This document shows, piece by piece, positions 1-6,545 of a stretch of 6,610 nucleotides of DNA; the first letter of the stretch is position 1; each line of letters opens with the position of its first letter. The DNA lies in contig CAZOFA010000095.1 in assembly GCA_964578975.1 (NCBI GenBank), positions 1 to 6,610 on the forward strand, given 5' to 3'. This stretch comes from CAYRUP01 sp964578975 (lineage in GTDB: Bacteria; Pseudomonadota; Gammaproteobacteria; DSM-16500). The notes below the pieces were generated by a model. The model did no database searches. It worked only from the letters and a program-made list of their open reading frames with translations, and was not told where the DNA came from. The translations under genes were made by a program, and so were the position numbers.

Positions 1-1
1 T

Positions 2-42
2 GAGGAGCGCGAAGCGCGTCTCGAAGGGCGCGTCTCGAAGGG
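2..42 (-). repeat. Left copy of palindromic repeat with two 14-bp units
   Basis: The stretch consists of a 13-bp cap (gaggagcgcgaag, 2-14) followed by two perfect 14-bp units (cgcgtctcgaaggg, 15-28 and 29-42). All 41 bp are the exact reverse complement of 6570-6610 at the other end of the window. The cap can fold into a small GC hairpin: gcgc at 7-10 pairs with gcgc at 14-17 around gaa. Base 1 (t) fits the expected outer arm of the element, most of which would lie before the window. After 42 the sequence departs from the right copy (tagtctag instead of a further unit or a tcaggatgac-type arm), so this copy looks incomplete on its inner side. No ORF or transposase is associated. It is probably one copy of a dispersed, non-coding palindromic family; the boundaries are certain within the window, the family identity is inferred. 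Confidence 0.85.
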
Positions 43-67
43 TAGTCTAGCACCTGGATGCGTACGC

Positions 68-76
68 TGCTATAAT
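68..76 (+). promoter_or_regulatory. Extended -10 promoter for tgt
   Basis: The sequence tgctataat is a perfect sigma-70 -10 hexamer (TATAAT, 71-76) preceded by the TG-N of an extended -10 element. No convincing -35 box is present at the usual 16-18 bp spacing (around 47-54), which is acceptable for extended -10 promoters. A start site near 83 would leave an mRNA leader of about 16 nt before the tgt ATG, with no Shine-Dalgarno motif in it. The region where a -35 box would lie begins about 5 bp inside the end of the left repeat. Confidence 0.65.
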
Positions 77-98
77 CGCTTCCTTTTGTATTTAAAAC

Positions 99-1247
99 AT
101 GTCATTCAAAACCGAACTTATCAAAAAACATCCCACTTTACCCGCACGCGTGACCAAGATCACCACCGCGCACGGCGAATTCACGACCCCTGCTTTCATG
201 CCCGTCGGAACACGTGCATTTGTCAACTGCATGACACCGACTGATTTAACCAACACCGGCAGTCAAATTATTCTCGGTGGAAATACCTATCACATGTTAT
301 GCGCACCAGGCTTAGACATTCTCGAGAAAGCCGGTGGCATGCATCAATTCATGGGATGGGATAAACCCATGTTGACGGACAGTGGCGGTTTTCAAGTTTT
401 CAGTCTTTCGAAAAACGGTAAGATTTGCAAAATTGATGATAACGGCGCGCACTTTAAACATCCGATCACCGGAAAACTCATTCATTTAACGCCGGCATCT
501 TCCATCCAAGCACAAAAAATTATTGGTGCCGATATCATTATGGTTTTCGATGAATGCACACCGGAGCAAGGTGGGCGCGAAGCTGCATTAAAAGCGATGG
601 AACGCACGCATCGTTGGTTGCATGAATCGATCGAAGCGCATCAAAAACATCCCACGTCCGCTTACGGCTACACCCAAGCATTATTTGGCATTATTCAAGG
701 CGGCAGTTTTGCGGATTTACGCGAAGAAAGCACGCAAGTTATTTTATCCGCTGAACTGGATGGGATTGCGATTGGTGGAGAAGTGATTGGATTTGATATG
801 CAAAAAACAGCGGAAGTGCTGCAATTAATTTGCCCGTTGTTGCCCGATCATAAAACGCGTTACACCATGGGGGTGGGACTGCATCCACAAGATTTAATTG
901 ATGTGGTGGCGCGCGGAATTGATATTTTTGATTGCGTCGCACCGACACGCAATGCGCGTCATGGTTCGCTGTATTGCGGTACGGTGGTTGAAGAAAATCA
1001 GTGGCTGCGTTTTCAACATGATGAAAACCAGGGAAAAATTTTAATTAAAAAAAGTGTGTATGCAAAAGATGAAAGACCAATCATGGAAAATTGCACGTGC
1101 TTTACTTGCAAGAATTTCACCCGTGCCTATTTGCATTTTCTTTTTAAACAACAAGCGCTCACTTACAGCAATCTGGCGTGCATTCATAACATTCATGTCA
1201 TGCAAGATGTGTGTGAACGGATGAGAAAGTTGATTTTATTTTCCTAA
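99..1247 (+). CDS. tgt: tRNA-guanine(34) transglycosylase, variant substrate loop
   Basis: This enzyme swaps guanine at the wobble position of GUN-anticodon tRNAs for preQ1 (or, in some lineages, queuine) in the cytosol. The TIM-barrel signatures are present: TDSGGFQVFSL with general base D94, FDECTP with D151 and C153, IIQGG with Q200, and FDCVAPTR with nucleophile D278. The zinc site is complete: C332, C334, C337 and H363, with the same CxCx2Cx25H spacing as the family. At 382 residues it is close to E. coli Tgt (375). The oddity is the base-recognition loop: bacterial enzymes typically read GGL(A/S)VGE, while here it is GGEVIGF at 226-232, so the usual Glu after the loop Gly is Phe and the Leu is Glu. 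CTP is also followed by EQGG rather than YPA. It is not next to yajC-secDF, its common gammaproteobacterial neighbours. The ATG at 99 fits the family N-terminus although no ribosome binding site precedes it. The family call is near certain; the substrate is open. Confidence 0.95.
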   Translation: MSFKTELIKKHPTLPARVTKITTAHGEFTTPAFMPVGTRAFVNCMTPTDLTNTGSQIILGGNTYHMLCAPGLDILEKAGGMHQFMGWDKPMLTDSGGFQVFSLSKNGKICKIDDNGAHFKHPITGKLIHLTPASSIQAQKIIGADIIMVFDECTPEQGGREAALKAMERTHRWLHESIEAHQKHPTSAYGYTQALFGIIQGGSFADLREESTQVILSAELDGIAIGGEVIGFDMQKTAEVLQLICPLLPDHKTRYTMGVGLHPQDLIDVVARGIDIFDCVAPTRNARHGSLYCGTVVEENQWLRFQHDENQGKILIKKSVYAKDERPIMENCTCFTCKNFTRAYLHFLFKQQALTYSNLACIHNIHVMQDVCERMRKLILFS

Positions 1248-1275
1248 ACCCTGTAGGATAGGTTTACATAACATT

Positions 1276-1280
1276 GGAAG
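1276..1280 (+). promoter_or_regulatory. Ribosome binding site setting the mgtC-like start
   Basis: The motif ggaag sits 5 nt before the ATG at 1286. It selects that ATG over the in-frame TTG at 1274, which would place the motif inside the coding region and has no comparable site of its own. Confidence 0.6.
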
Positions 1281-1285
1281 TTAAT

Positions 1286-1714
1286 ATGACATTAAATGAA
1301 TTTCAACCCGATTTAGAAATATTTGCCCGTGTCTTAATCGCTTTTTTGTTGGGCGCGTTAATTGGTTGGGAACGCGAACGTCACGGAATTTCAGCGGGTG
1401 TTCGAACTTACGGTGCCATTGCACTGGGCGCCTGCGTATTTGGCGTGCTCTCGATCAGTATTATTGGTGCTGATCCTTCGCGTATTGCAGCGCAAGTGGT
1501 CACCGGCGTCGGATTTTTAGGCGGTGGCGTGATTTTTCGTCAAGGTGATTATGTGAGTGGCTTAACCACCGCCGCTACACTCTGGGCGACTGCCTCCATC
1601 GGTCTTGCTGTGTCGTTTGGTTTATACTTAACAAGCATTTTGACATCCGTGCTCATGTATCTTTTACTCTATTTGCCACGACTGCCTTGGTGGCGAAAAA
1701 TTACTGGAAAATAG
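1286..1714 (+). CDS. MgtC/SapB-family inner-membrane protein, short form
   Basis: This 142-residue protein is almost entirely hydrophobic, with about four or five membrane segments (roughly 10-28, 40-60, 68-84, 92-110, 112-133). It carries the family signatures: GWERE (27-31), GVRTYG (38-43), the glycine-rich GVGFLGGGVIF (74-84) and GLTTAATLWATASIGL (92-107). Only the transmembrane domain is present; the soluble C-terminal domain of Salmonella MgtC is absent, as in many short family members. MgtC proteins are known for growth in low Mg2+ and survival in macrophages, partly through effects on the F-type ATP synthase; whether this short homologue does the same cannot be read from sequence. It starts 38 nt after tgt and ends 25 nt before waaG, so it is probably co-transcribed with at least one of them. 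The start is ATG 1286, with ggaag upstream; an in-frame TTG at 1274 would add four residues. Confidence 0.9.
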   Translation: MTLNEFQPDLEIFARVLIAFLLGALIGWERERHGISAGVRTYGAIALGACVFGVLSISIIGADPSRIAAQVVTGVGFLGGGVIFRQGDYVSGLTTAATLWATASIGLAVSFGLYLTSILTSVLMYLLLYLPRLPWWRKITGK

Positions 1715-1722
1715 CTTGATTG

Positions 1723-1731
1723 TGTTAAAAT
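1723..1731 (+). promoter_or_regulatory. Possible extended -10 promoter directly before waaG
   Basis: The sequence tgttaaaat matches an extended -10 element (TG-N then TAAAAT, five of six consensus bases). Transcription from it would start near 1738, only about 2 nt before the waaG ATG, giving an almost leaderless message. There is no good -35 box and no Shine-Dalgarno motif in the 25-nt gap. A chance match in AT-rich sequence is a real alternative. Confidence 0.3.
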
Positions 1732-1739
1732 AACGTCCT

Positions 1740-2870
1740 ATGAAACTTTCATTTTGCTTATTTAATTATTTCCCCTTTGGTGGCTTGGAACGTGATTTTA
1801 TTCGTATTGCGAAAGAATGCGTGCGTCGCGGACATCGCGTTCAAGTGTATACCATGCGCTGGGATGGGGAACGTGATCCCGCTCTTCCTGTCAAAATTAT
1901 TCCGACGCGAGGATGGCAAAATCACACGCGTTGCAAAAACTTTGTCGCGCAACTAAAAAAAGAATTGCAACAGGAACCGGCTGATCTTGTGATTGGTTTT
2001 AATAAAATGCCTGGGCTTGATGTGTATTACGCAGCTGACTTGTGTATCAAAACAAAAGTCGAAGCCAAATACGGTTTTTGCTATCGTCTTTTGCCGCGCT
2101 TCCGTCATTTAATTGGGTATGAAAAAGCGGTATTTGCCAAAAATAATAAAACGGCGATACTCCTGATCGCGCCGCAACAACAAGCAAAATTTATTTTCTA
2201 TTATCAAACCGAAGTCGCACGTTTTCATTTACTTCCACCCGGGGTCGCAAAAGACCGTGTTGCACCCACTCATTCAGCTGAAATACGCGCGAAAACGCGC
2301 GAGCAGTTTCATTTAACGAATCATGATTTTTTATTATTGATGGTGGGTTCCGGTTTTAAAATTAAAGGATTAAATCGCACCCTGAAAGCCATCGCGGCAT
2401 TACCAGAAGCAATAAAAAAACGCGTGACGTTATTTGTAGCGGGCAAAGCGCATGCAGAGCCGTTTAAACAACAAGCGCGTCAATTAGGCATTTTGTCACA
2501 AATTCATTTTCTGGGCGGACGTGATGATGTATTGTCGTTGATGCTGGCGGCAGATCTATTAATTCATCCGGCTTATTATGAAAATACCGGCACGGTTTTA
2601 TTGGAAGCATTGGTCGCAGGACTTCCGGTGTTAACCACGGACGTTTGCGGTTATGCAGATTATGTAAAACAAGCAACAGCCGGTGTCGTATTAGCATCAC
2701 CTTTTATCCAAGAAAAATTGAATCGCGCTTTGCAGGAAATCGTATCAATGGATTTATCAACCTGGCGTCACAATGCATTGAATTTTGCAAAAAACGCTGA
2801 TATTTATAGCATGCCAGAACGCGCCGTTGATGTAATTGAGTCCCTAGAAAATGTTAATCATCGATCCTGA
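1740..2870 (+). CDS. waaG: LPS core glucosyltransferase I WaaG (GT4)
   Basis: WaaG transfers glucose from UDP-glucose to heptose II of the inner core, a key step in LPS outer-core assembly at the cytoplasmic face of the inner membrane. The protein has 376 residues (E. coli WaaG 374). It opens with the diagnostic YFPFGGLERDF (10-20), matching the YFPFGGLQRDF start of known WaaG proteins, and shows GHRVQVYT (31-38). In the C-terminal GT-B domain are GSGFKIKG (203-210), HFLGGRDDV (256-264) and the EX7E nucleotide-sugar motif, E281 to E289, in the stretch HPAYYENTGTVLLEALVAG. No signal peptide is present, as expected for a peripheral membrane enzyme. The ATG at 1740 is fixed by homology of the N-terminus, although no ribosome binding site precedes it. 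It overlaps waaP by 20 nt, the conserved waaG-waaP order, so the two are probably translationally coupled. The acceptor sugar could differ in this organism. Confidence 0.95.
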   Translation: MKLSFCLFNYFPFGGLERDFIRIAKECVRRGHRVQVYTMRWDGERDPALPVKIIPTRGWQNHTRCKNFVAQLKKELQQEPADLVIGFNKMPGLDVYYAADLCIKTKVEAKYGFCYRLLPRFRHLIGYEKAVFAKNNKTAILLIAPQQQAKFIFYYQTEVARFHLLPPGVAKDRVAPTHSAEIRAKTREQFHLTNHDFLLLMVGSGFKIKGLNRTLKAIAALPEAIKKRVTLFVAGKAHAEPFKQQARQLGILSQIHFLGGRDDVLSLMLAADLLIHPAYYENTGTVLLEALVAGLPVLTTDVCGYADYVKQATAGVVLASPFIQEKLNRALQEIVSMDLSTWRHNALNFAKNADIYSMPERAVDVIESLENVNHRS

Positions 2871-3633
2871 CATTAAAGTGTTATTCCCACAGCATGCATT
2901 GTTTAATCAAATGATGGCGTTGCAGGGAAAAGTTTATCGCGAATTAGAAAATCGTCGTACCCAACAAATTATCCTGAATGGAAAAAATTATTTTATCAAA
3001 CAACATTTCGGCGTGGGCTGGAAAGAAATTTTTAAAAATTTGCTTCAATTCCGTTTACCTATCATCAGCGCGAAAAATGAATGGCAGGCATTGCAGCGTT
3101 TGCAAGCATTACAGATACCCGCACCGCATGTGGTGGGGTATGGTTGTCATGGCGTCAATCCGGCGAAACGTCGTTCGTTTTTGCTCACCCGAGCATTGCC
3201 GCCGCACATCAGTTTGGAAGATTTATGTAAGCAACCAACGGTGTCATTGCAGCTAAAACGCCAATTAATCATTGAAGTCGCACGCATTGCGCGTACGTTG
3301 CATGAAAATGGGATGAATCATCGAGATTTTTATATTTGTCATTTTTTATTGGATAAACAATCATTATTGAGCGGTGCACAAGGTCCCGTGATTTATCTCA
3401 TCGATTTGCACCGGGCCGCGATTCGCAAAAAAACACCATTACGTTGGATCATAAAAGATTTGGCAGGGCTTTATTTTTCGAGTAAAAATAGTGGTTTGAC
3501 CCAACGTGATTTGTTACGTTTTATGAGAGAATATCGTGGGAAATCTTTAAAGCAAATCTTGATCGAGGAAGCAGTTTTTTGGCAGAGGGTAAAAAAACGT
3601 GGCGATAAGTTATATCAACAACATGCAAACTAA
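2851..3633 (+). CDS. waaP: LPS core heptose I kinase WaaP
   Basis: WaaP phosphorylates heptose I of the inner core from ATP, before later core extension; the phosphate allows Mg2+ cross-bridging of LPS and outer-membrane stability. The protein has 260 residues (E. coli 265). Recognisable pieces in order: LQGKVYRELENRRT (24-37), ATP lysine K50 in YFIK, NEWQAL with E78 of the alpha-C helix, SLEDLC (121-126), the catalytic MNHRDFYICHFLL with D159, metal-binding IDLHRA with D185, and KDLAGLYFSS (202-211). These match E. coli WaaP almost segment for segment, and no catalytic residue is missing. The ATG at 2851 lies inside the end of waaG (20-nt overlap) without a strong ribosome binding site, which suggests re-initiation by ribosomes finishing waaG. 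The next gene in turn begins within waaP. Confidence 0.95.
   Translation: MLIIDPDIKVLFPQHALFNQMMALQGKVYRELENRRTQQIILNGKNYFIKQHFGVGWKEIFKNLLQFRLPIISAKNEWQALQRLQALQIPAPHVVGYGCHGVNPAKRRSFLLTRALPPHISLEDLCKQPTVSLQLKRQLIIEVARIARTLHENGMNHRDFYICHFLLDKQSLLSGAQGPVIYLIDLHRAAIRKKTPLRWIIKDLAGLYFSSKNSGLTQRDLLRFMREYRGKSLKQILIEEAVFWQRVKKRGDKLYQQHAN
3584..3589 (+). promoter_or_regulatory. Ribosome binding site supporting the GTG start at 3599
   Basis: The motif agaggg lies 9 nt before GTG 3599, inside waaP. The alternative in-frame ATG at 3623 has only a weak, distant aag upstream. This favours the GTG start but does not settle it. Confidence 0.45.
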
Positions 3634-5080
3634 TCCAGTCAAAGAAATCAGTTGGAAAGAGCTTTATCACGCACATCATCGTGAGACGATCGTGCCTTTT
3701 AAAATTACACTGGCAGAAAGTGAGTCGCCCATTCTTTGCGAGCAGATTGTGCGTCTGCTGCCTGGCAAACGCATGGTTGTTTTGGGCACGTGGAATGATC
3801 AGTTGGTGGTGATCAAATTATTTTATGGCGGACGTGCTGCAGAACGTCATTTTGAGCGTGATTTATCGGGTGTTGAAACATTGTTGTCATCGGGTATTCC
3901 AACGCCAAATTTGCTTTATCATGGAAATGCCTATAAAAACCGCGTGCACATTCTCATCTTCGAACAAATTATGGAAGCGCATAATTTAGCAGATCTTTGG
4001 GCGGACAAAACCAGTATTGAAGAACAAGTGCCGTTGATGCACGCAGTGACCATTGAGTTGGCGACGCAACATGTGCTGGGAGTTGTGCAACAGGATTTAC
4101 ATCTCAATAATTTTCTGTTGAAGGGAAAACAAATTTACACGCTGGATGGAGGAAGCATCGAAAATTTTCATGAGCCGCTGCCAAAAAAACCGAGTCTGGA
4201 TCATTTAGGGTTGTTTTTTTCGCAATTAGGTGTGGGTACCGAAAAACTTCAGTATGCATTATTCCATGTTTATGCACGTGCACGTGGATGGATTGTGAAA
4301 CCGGCTGATATTGATTATCTCAATGAGGCCACCAAAAAATGGAATATTCATCGCTGGAATCATTATCAAGAAAAAATCATGCGCAATTGCACGGCTTTTG
4401 CCAAAATAAATTGGGCCAGTGCATTGATCATGTATGATCGGGATTACGGATCAGGTGCTTTCCTTAAATTTTTAGCCGATCCAGAATCTGTATTTCGTCA
4501 TGCTGAAACAACAATTTTAAAAACAGGCAATACAACCACTGTCGCAAGATTCGTTATCGATGGCAGGGAATTAGTCATCAAACGTTATAACATCAAAAAT
4601 ACGTGGCATTGGTTGCGTCGTTGTCTGCGTGTCACGCGTGCTTGGGAATCTTGGCGTTTAGCCAATTTACTGCGTTTGTTCGGTGTGCCCACCGCCAAAC
4701 CAGTTGCGTTCATCGAAAAACGTTTTATCGGATTGCGTAACCAATCTTATTTCATTATGGAATATGTCAATGGAATTGATTTAGCTCAGTTATTTGCAAA
4801 ATATAAAGAAGATGATGTGTATTTTGAAAAAATGGCGCGACGATTTCTCAACGTATTGGACAATTTAACCAAGTTACGCATCAGTCATGGCGATCTCAAA
4901 GCCACTAACATTTTAATTGAGCGTGATCGTCCCATCATGATTGATTTAGATGGGATGAAAGAACATGCGAATCAACTCCAAATAAATCGTGCGTATAAAA
5001 AAGAAATCAAACGTTTTCTGCAAAATTGGGACAACCGACCGAGCGTCAAAGCATTATTCCAACGATTGTTGCAATCATGA
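3599..5080 (+). CDS. Tandem-domain LPS-core-type kinase (WaaP/InaA-like)
   Basis: This 493-residue soluble protein contains two small-molecule-kinase folds in a row. The N-terminal domain (about 55-240) has lysine K73 in VVIK, a catalytic loop QQDLHLNNFLL (164-174) with D166 and N170/N171, and LDGG with D183 in the DFG position. The C-terminal domain (about 310-480) has K328 in LVIK, a loop SHGDLKATNIL (429-439) with D432 and N437, and IDLDG with D449. The region between (about 240-310) is a helical linker. Both sites therefore look capable of phosphotransfer. Its position directly behind waaG-waaP, with a 35-nt overlap, argues that it phosphorylates a core sugar (heptose or Kdo). From memory, Pseudomonas aeruginosa carries further core kinases, including one of similar length, after waaP, so this may be a counterpart. 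The start is GTG 3599; ATG 3623 would shorten it by eight residues. Kinase fold confident, substrate inferred. Confidence 0.85.
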   Translation: MAISYINNMQTNPVKEISWKELYHAHHRETIVPFKITLAESESPILCEQIVRLLPGKRMVVLGTWNDQLVVIKLFYGGRAAERHFERDLSGVETLLSSGIPTPNLLYHGNAYKNRVHILIFEQIMEAHNLADLWADKTSIEEQVPLMHAVTIELATQHVLGVVQQDLHLNNFLLKGKQIYTLDGGSIENFHEPLPKKPSLDHLGLFFSQLGVGTEKLQYALFHVYARARGWIVKPADIDYLNEATKKWNIHRWNHYQEKIMRNCTAFAKINWASALIMYDRDYGSGAFLKFLADPESVFRHAETTILKTGNTTTVARFVIDGRELVIKRYNIKNTWHWLRRCLRVTRAWESWRLANLLRLFGVPTAKPVAFIEKRFIGLRNQSYFIMEYVNGIDLAQLFAKYKEDDVYFEKMARRFLNVLDNLTKLRISHGDLKATNILIERDRPIMIDLDGMKEHANQLQINRAYKKEIKRFLQNWDNRPSVKALFQRLLQS

Positions 5081-5085
5081 ATTTC

Positions 5086-5091
5086 AAGGAG
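5086..5091 (+). promoter_or_regulatory. Strong ribosome binding site for gabD
   Basis: The motif aaggag is a near-perfect Shine-Dalgarno sequence 5 nt before ATG 5097. It fixes the gabD start there and rules out the in-frame upstream extension to 4989, which would run through the end of the kinase gene. It is the strongest such site in the window, suggesting higher translation of gabD than of the genes before it. Confidence 0.85.
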
Positions 5092-5096
5092 ATTTT

Positions 5097-6542
5097 ATGC
5101 GTTTGCACAACTCAAGGCTTTTTCGTGAAAAATGTTATGTGAATGGGAAATGGATTGTTGCTAAAAATAAAAAAACTATTCCGGTCGAAAATCCTTTTGA
5201 TGGAAAAATTATCGGTCACATTCCAGATTGTGGTACCGATGAAACAAGAGACGCAATTGAAAAAGCGGAAGCCGCATTTTTGCAATGGCGTCTGCTCACT
5301 GCAAAACAACGCGCCGATTGTCTCAACCGTTTGGCAAAATTGATTGATGAAAACAAAGAAGATTTGAGTGTTTTGATGACGTTGGAACAAGGCAAACCCT
5401 TAACGGAATCGCGCGGCGAAATAGATTATGGCAATTCGTTTATTAAATGGTTTGCCGAAGAAGGACGACGTATTTATGGCGACATCATTCCCTCCAATAA
5501 ACCCAACCAACATTTATTAGTGATTAAGCAACCGATCGGTGTGGTGGGTTCGATTACGCCGTGGAATTTTCCGATGGCGATGATCACACGCAAATGTGCA
5601 CCGGCACTGGCGGCGGGCTGTACGGTGGTGATTAAACCCGCGAGCGAGACGCCATTTTCAGCACTTGCATTGGCGGCACTGGCAGAGCAAGCAGAAATTC
5701 CGCCGGGTGTTTTTAATGTGTTGACCGGAGATGCAAAAAAAATTGGTGCAGAACTGACATCCAATCCTATCGTGCGCAAAATTTCGTTTACCGGTTCGAC
5801 TGCGGTCGGAAAATTATTAATGAAGCAAAGCAGTGAGACATTAAAAAAAGTATCGTTAGAATTAGGCGGAAATGCGCCATTCATTGTTTTTGATGATGCA
5901 GATTTAGATCGTGCGGTGCAAGGTGCGATGGCATCAAAATTTCGTAACACGGGGCAAACCTGTGTATGCGCGAATCGCATTTTAGTTCAGGATAAAATTT
6001 ATGATGCGTTTGCCAAAAAATTGTTGGCGTCGGTTAAAACCTTAAAAATCGGCAATGGCATGGATGATGGTGTGCAACAAGGTCCATTAATTAATACAGC
6101 TGCGATTAAAAAAGTAAAAGCACACATTGAAGATGCGGTAGCGCGCGGTGCAAAAATTCTGTGTGGCGGAAAATCACATTCTGCTGGGAAATTATTTTTT
6201 GAACCAACCATTTTGACCAACATGACAACGAAAATGAAAGTGGCGCGCGAAGAAACATTTGGTCCGGTTGCGCCGTTATTTCGTTTTAAAACTGAAAATG
6301 AGGCGATCCAAATGGCGAATGATACGCAATTTGGCTTGGCTTCCTATTTTTATAGTCGTGATATTGATCGAATTTGGCGTGTGGCGGAGCAATTGGAATA
6401 TGGGATGGTGGGAATCAACGAGGGAATTGTGTCGACCGAGGTTGCACCATTTGGTGGATATAAAGAATCGGGGATTGGGCGTGAAGGTTCCAAATATGGG
6501 ATCGAGGAATATGTGGAAATTAAATATCTTTGCATGAGTTGA
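5097..6542 (+). CDS. gabD: Succinate-semialdehyde dehydrogenase GabD
   Basis: GabD oxidises succinate semialdehyde to succinate with NAD(P)+, the last step of the GABA shunt, feeding the TCA cycle in the cytosol. The protein has 481 residues (E. coli GabD 482) and matches E. coli GabD by eye end to end. Visible aldehyde dehydrogenase features: TPWNFP (154-159), cofactor lysine K180 in VVIKPAS, FTGSTAVGK (231-239), general base E255 in LELGG, nucleophile C289 in NTGQTCVCAN, EETFGP with E386, and PFGGYKESGIGREGS (451-465). Ser183 after the lysine is the residue associated with NADP+ use in E. coli GabD. The C289-V-C291 pair is typical of this subfamily. It begins 16 nt after the tandem kinase with its own strong ribosome binding site; no promoter is evident in the gap, so read-through from the LPS genes is likely. 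No gabT or GABA permease is in the window. The right repeat starts 3 nt after its stop. Confidence 0.96.
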   Translation: MRLHNSRLFREKCYVNGKWIVAKNKKTIPVENPFDGKIIGHIPDCGTDETRDAIEKAEAAFLQWRLLTAKQRADCLNRLAKLIDENKEDLSVLMTLEQGKPLTESRGEIDYGNSFIKWFAEEGRRIYGDIIPSNKPNQHLLVIKQPIGVVGSITPWNFPMAMITRKCAPALAAGCTVVIKPASETPFSALALAALAEQAEIPPGVFNVLTGDAKKIGAELTSNPIVRKISFTGSTAVGKLLMKQSSETLKKVSLELGGNAPFIVFDDADLDRAVQGAMASKFRNTGQTCVCANRILVQDKIYDAFAKKLLASVKTLKIGNGMDDGVQQGPLINTAAIKKVKAHIEDAVARGAKILCGGKSHSAGKLFFEPTILTNMTTKMKVAREETFGPVAPLFRFKTENEAIQMANDTQFGLASYFYSRDIDRIWRVAEQLEYGMVGINEGIVSTEVAPFGGYKESGIGREGSKYGIEEYVEIKYLCMS

Positions 6543-6545
6543 GTT

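Noticed and set aside
1245..1266. Inverted repeat taaacc / ggttta at the end of tgt as a terminator
   Set aside because: The stem is only 6 bp and AT-rich with a 10-nt loop and no U-run; it could be chance.
1250..1266. PhoP box upstream of the MgtC-family gene
   Set aside because: One half-site (gttta) is present, but the position 11 bp upstream is a poor match, so a direct repeat is not supported.
1274..1285. TTG start for the MgtC-family gene
   Set aside because: It lacks its own ribosome binding site, and the ggaag motif fits the ATG at 1286.
4989..5096. In-frame upstream extension of gabD by 36 residues
   Set aside because: The added residues have no aldehyde dehydrogenase similarity, overlap the kinase gene, and ATG 5097 has a strong ribosome binding site and gives the normal family length.
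5474..5980. 168-residue open frame on the minus strand
   Set aside because: It lies wholly inside gabD opposite conserved catalytic segments, shows no recognisable motifs and is best explained as a shadow frame.
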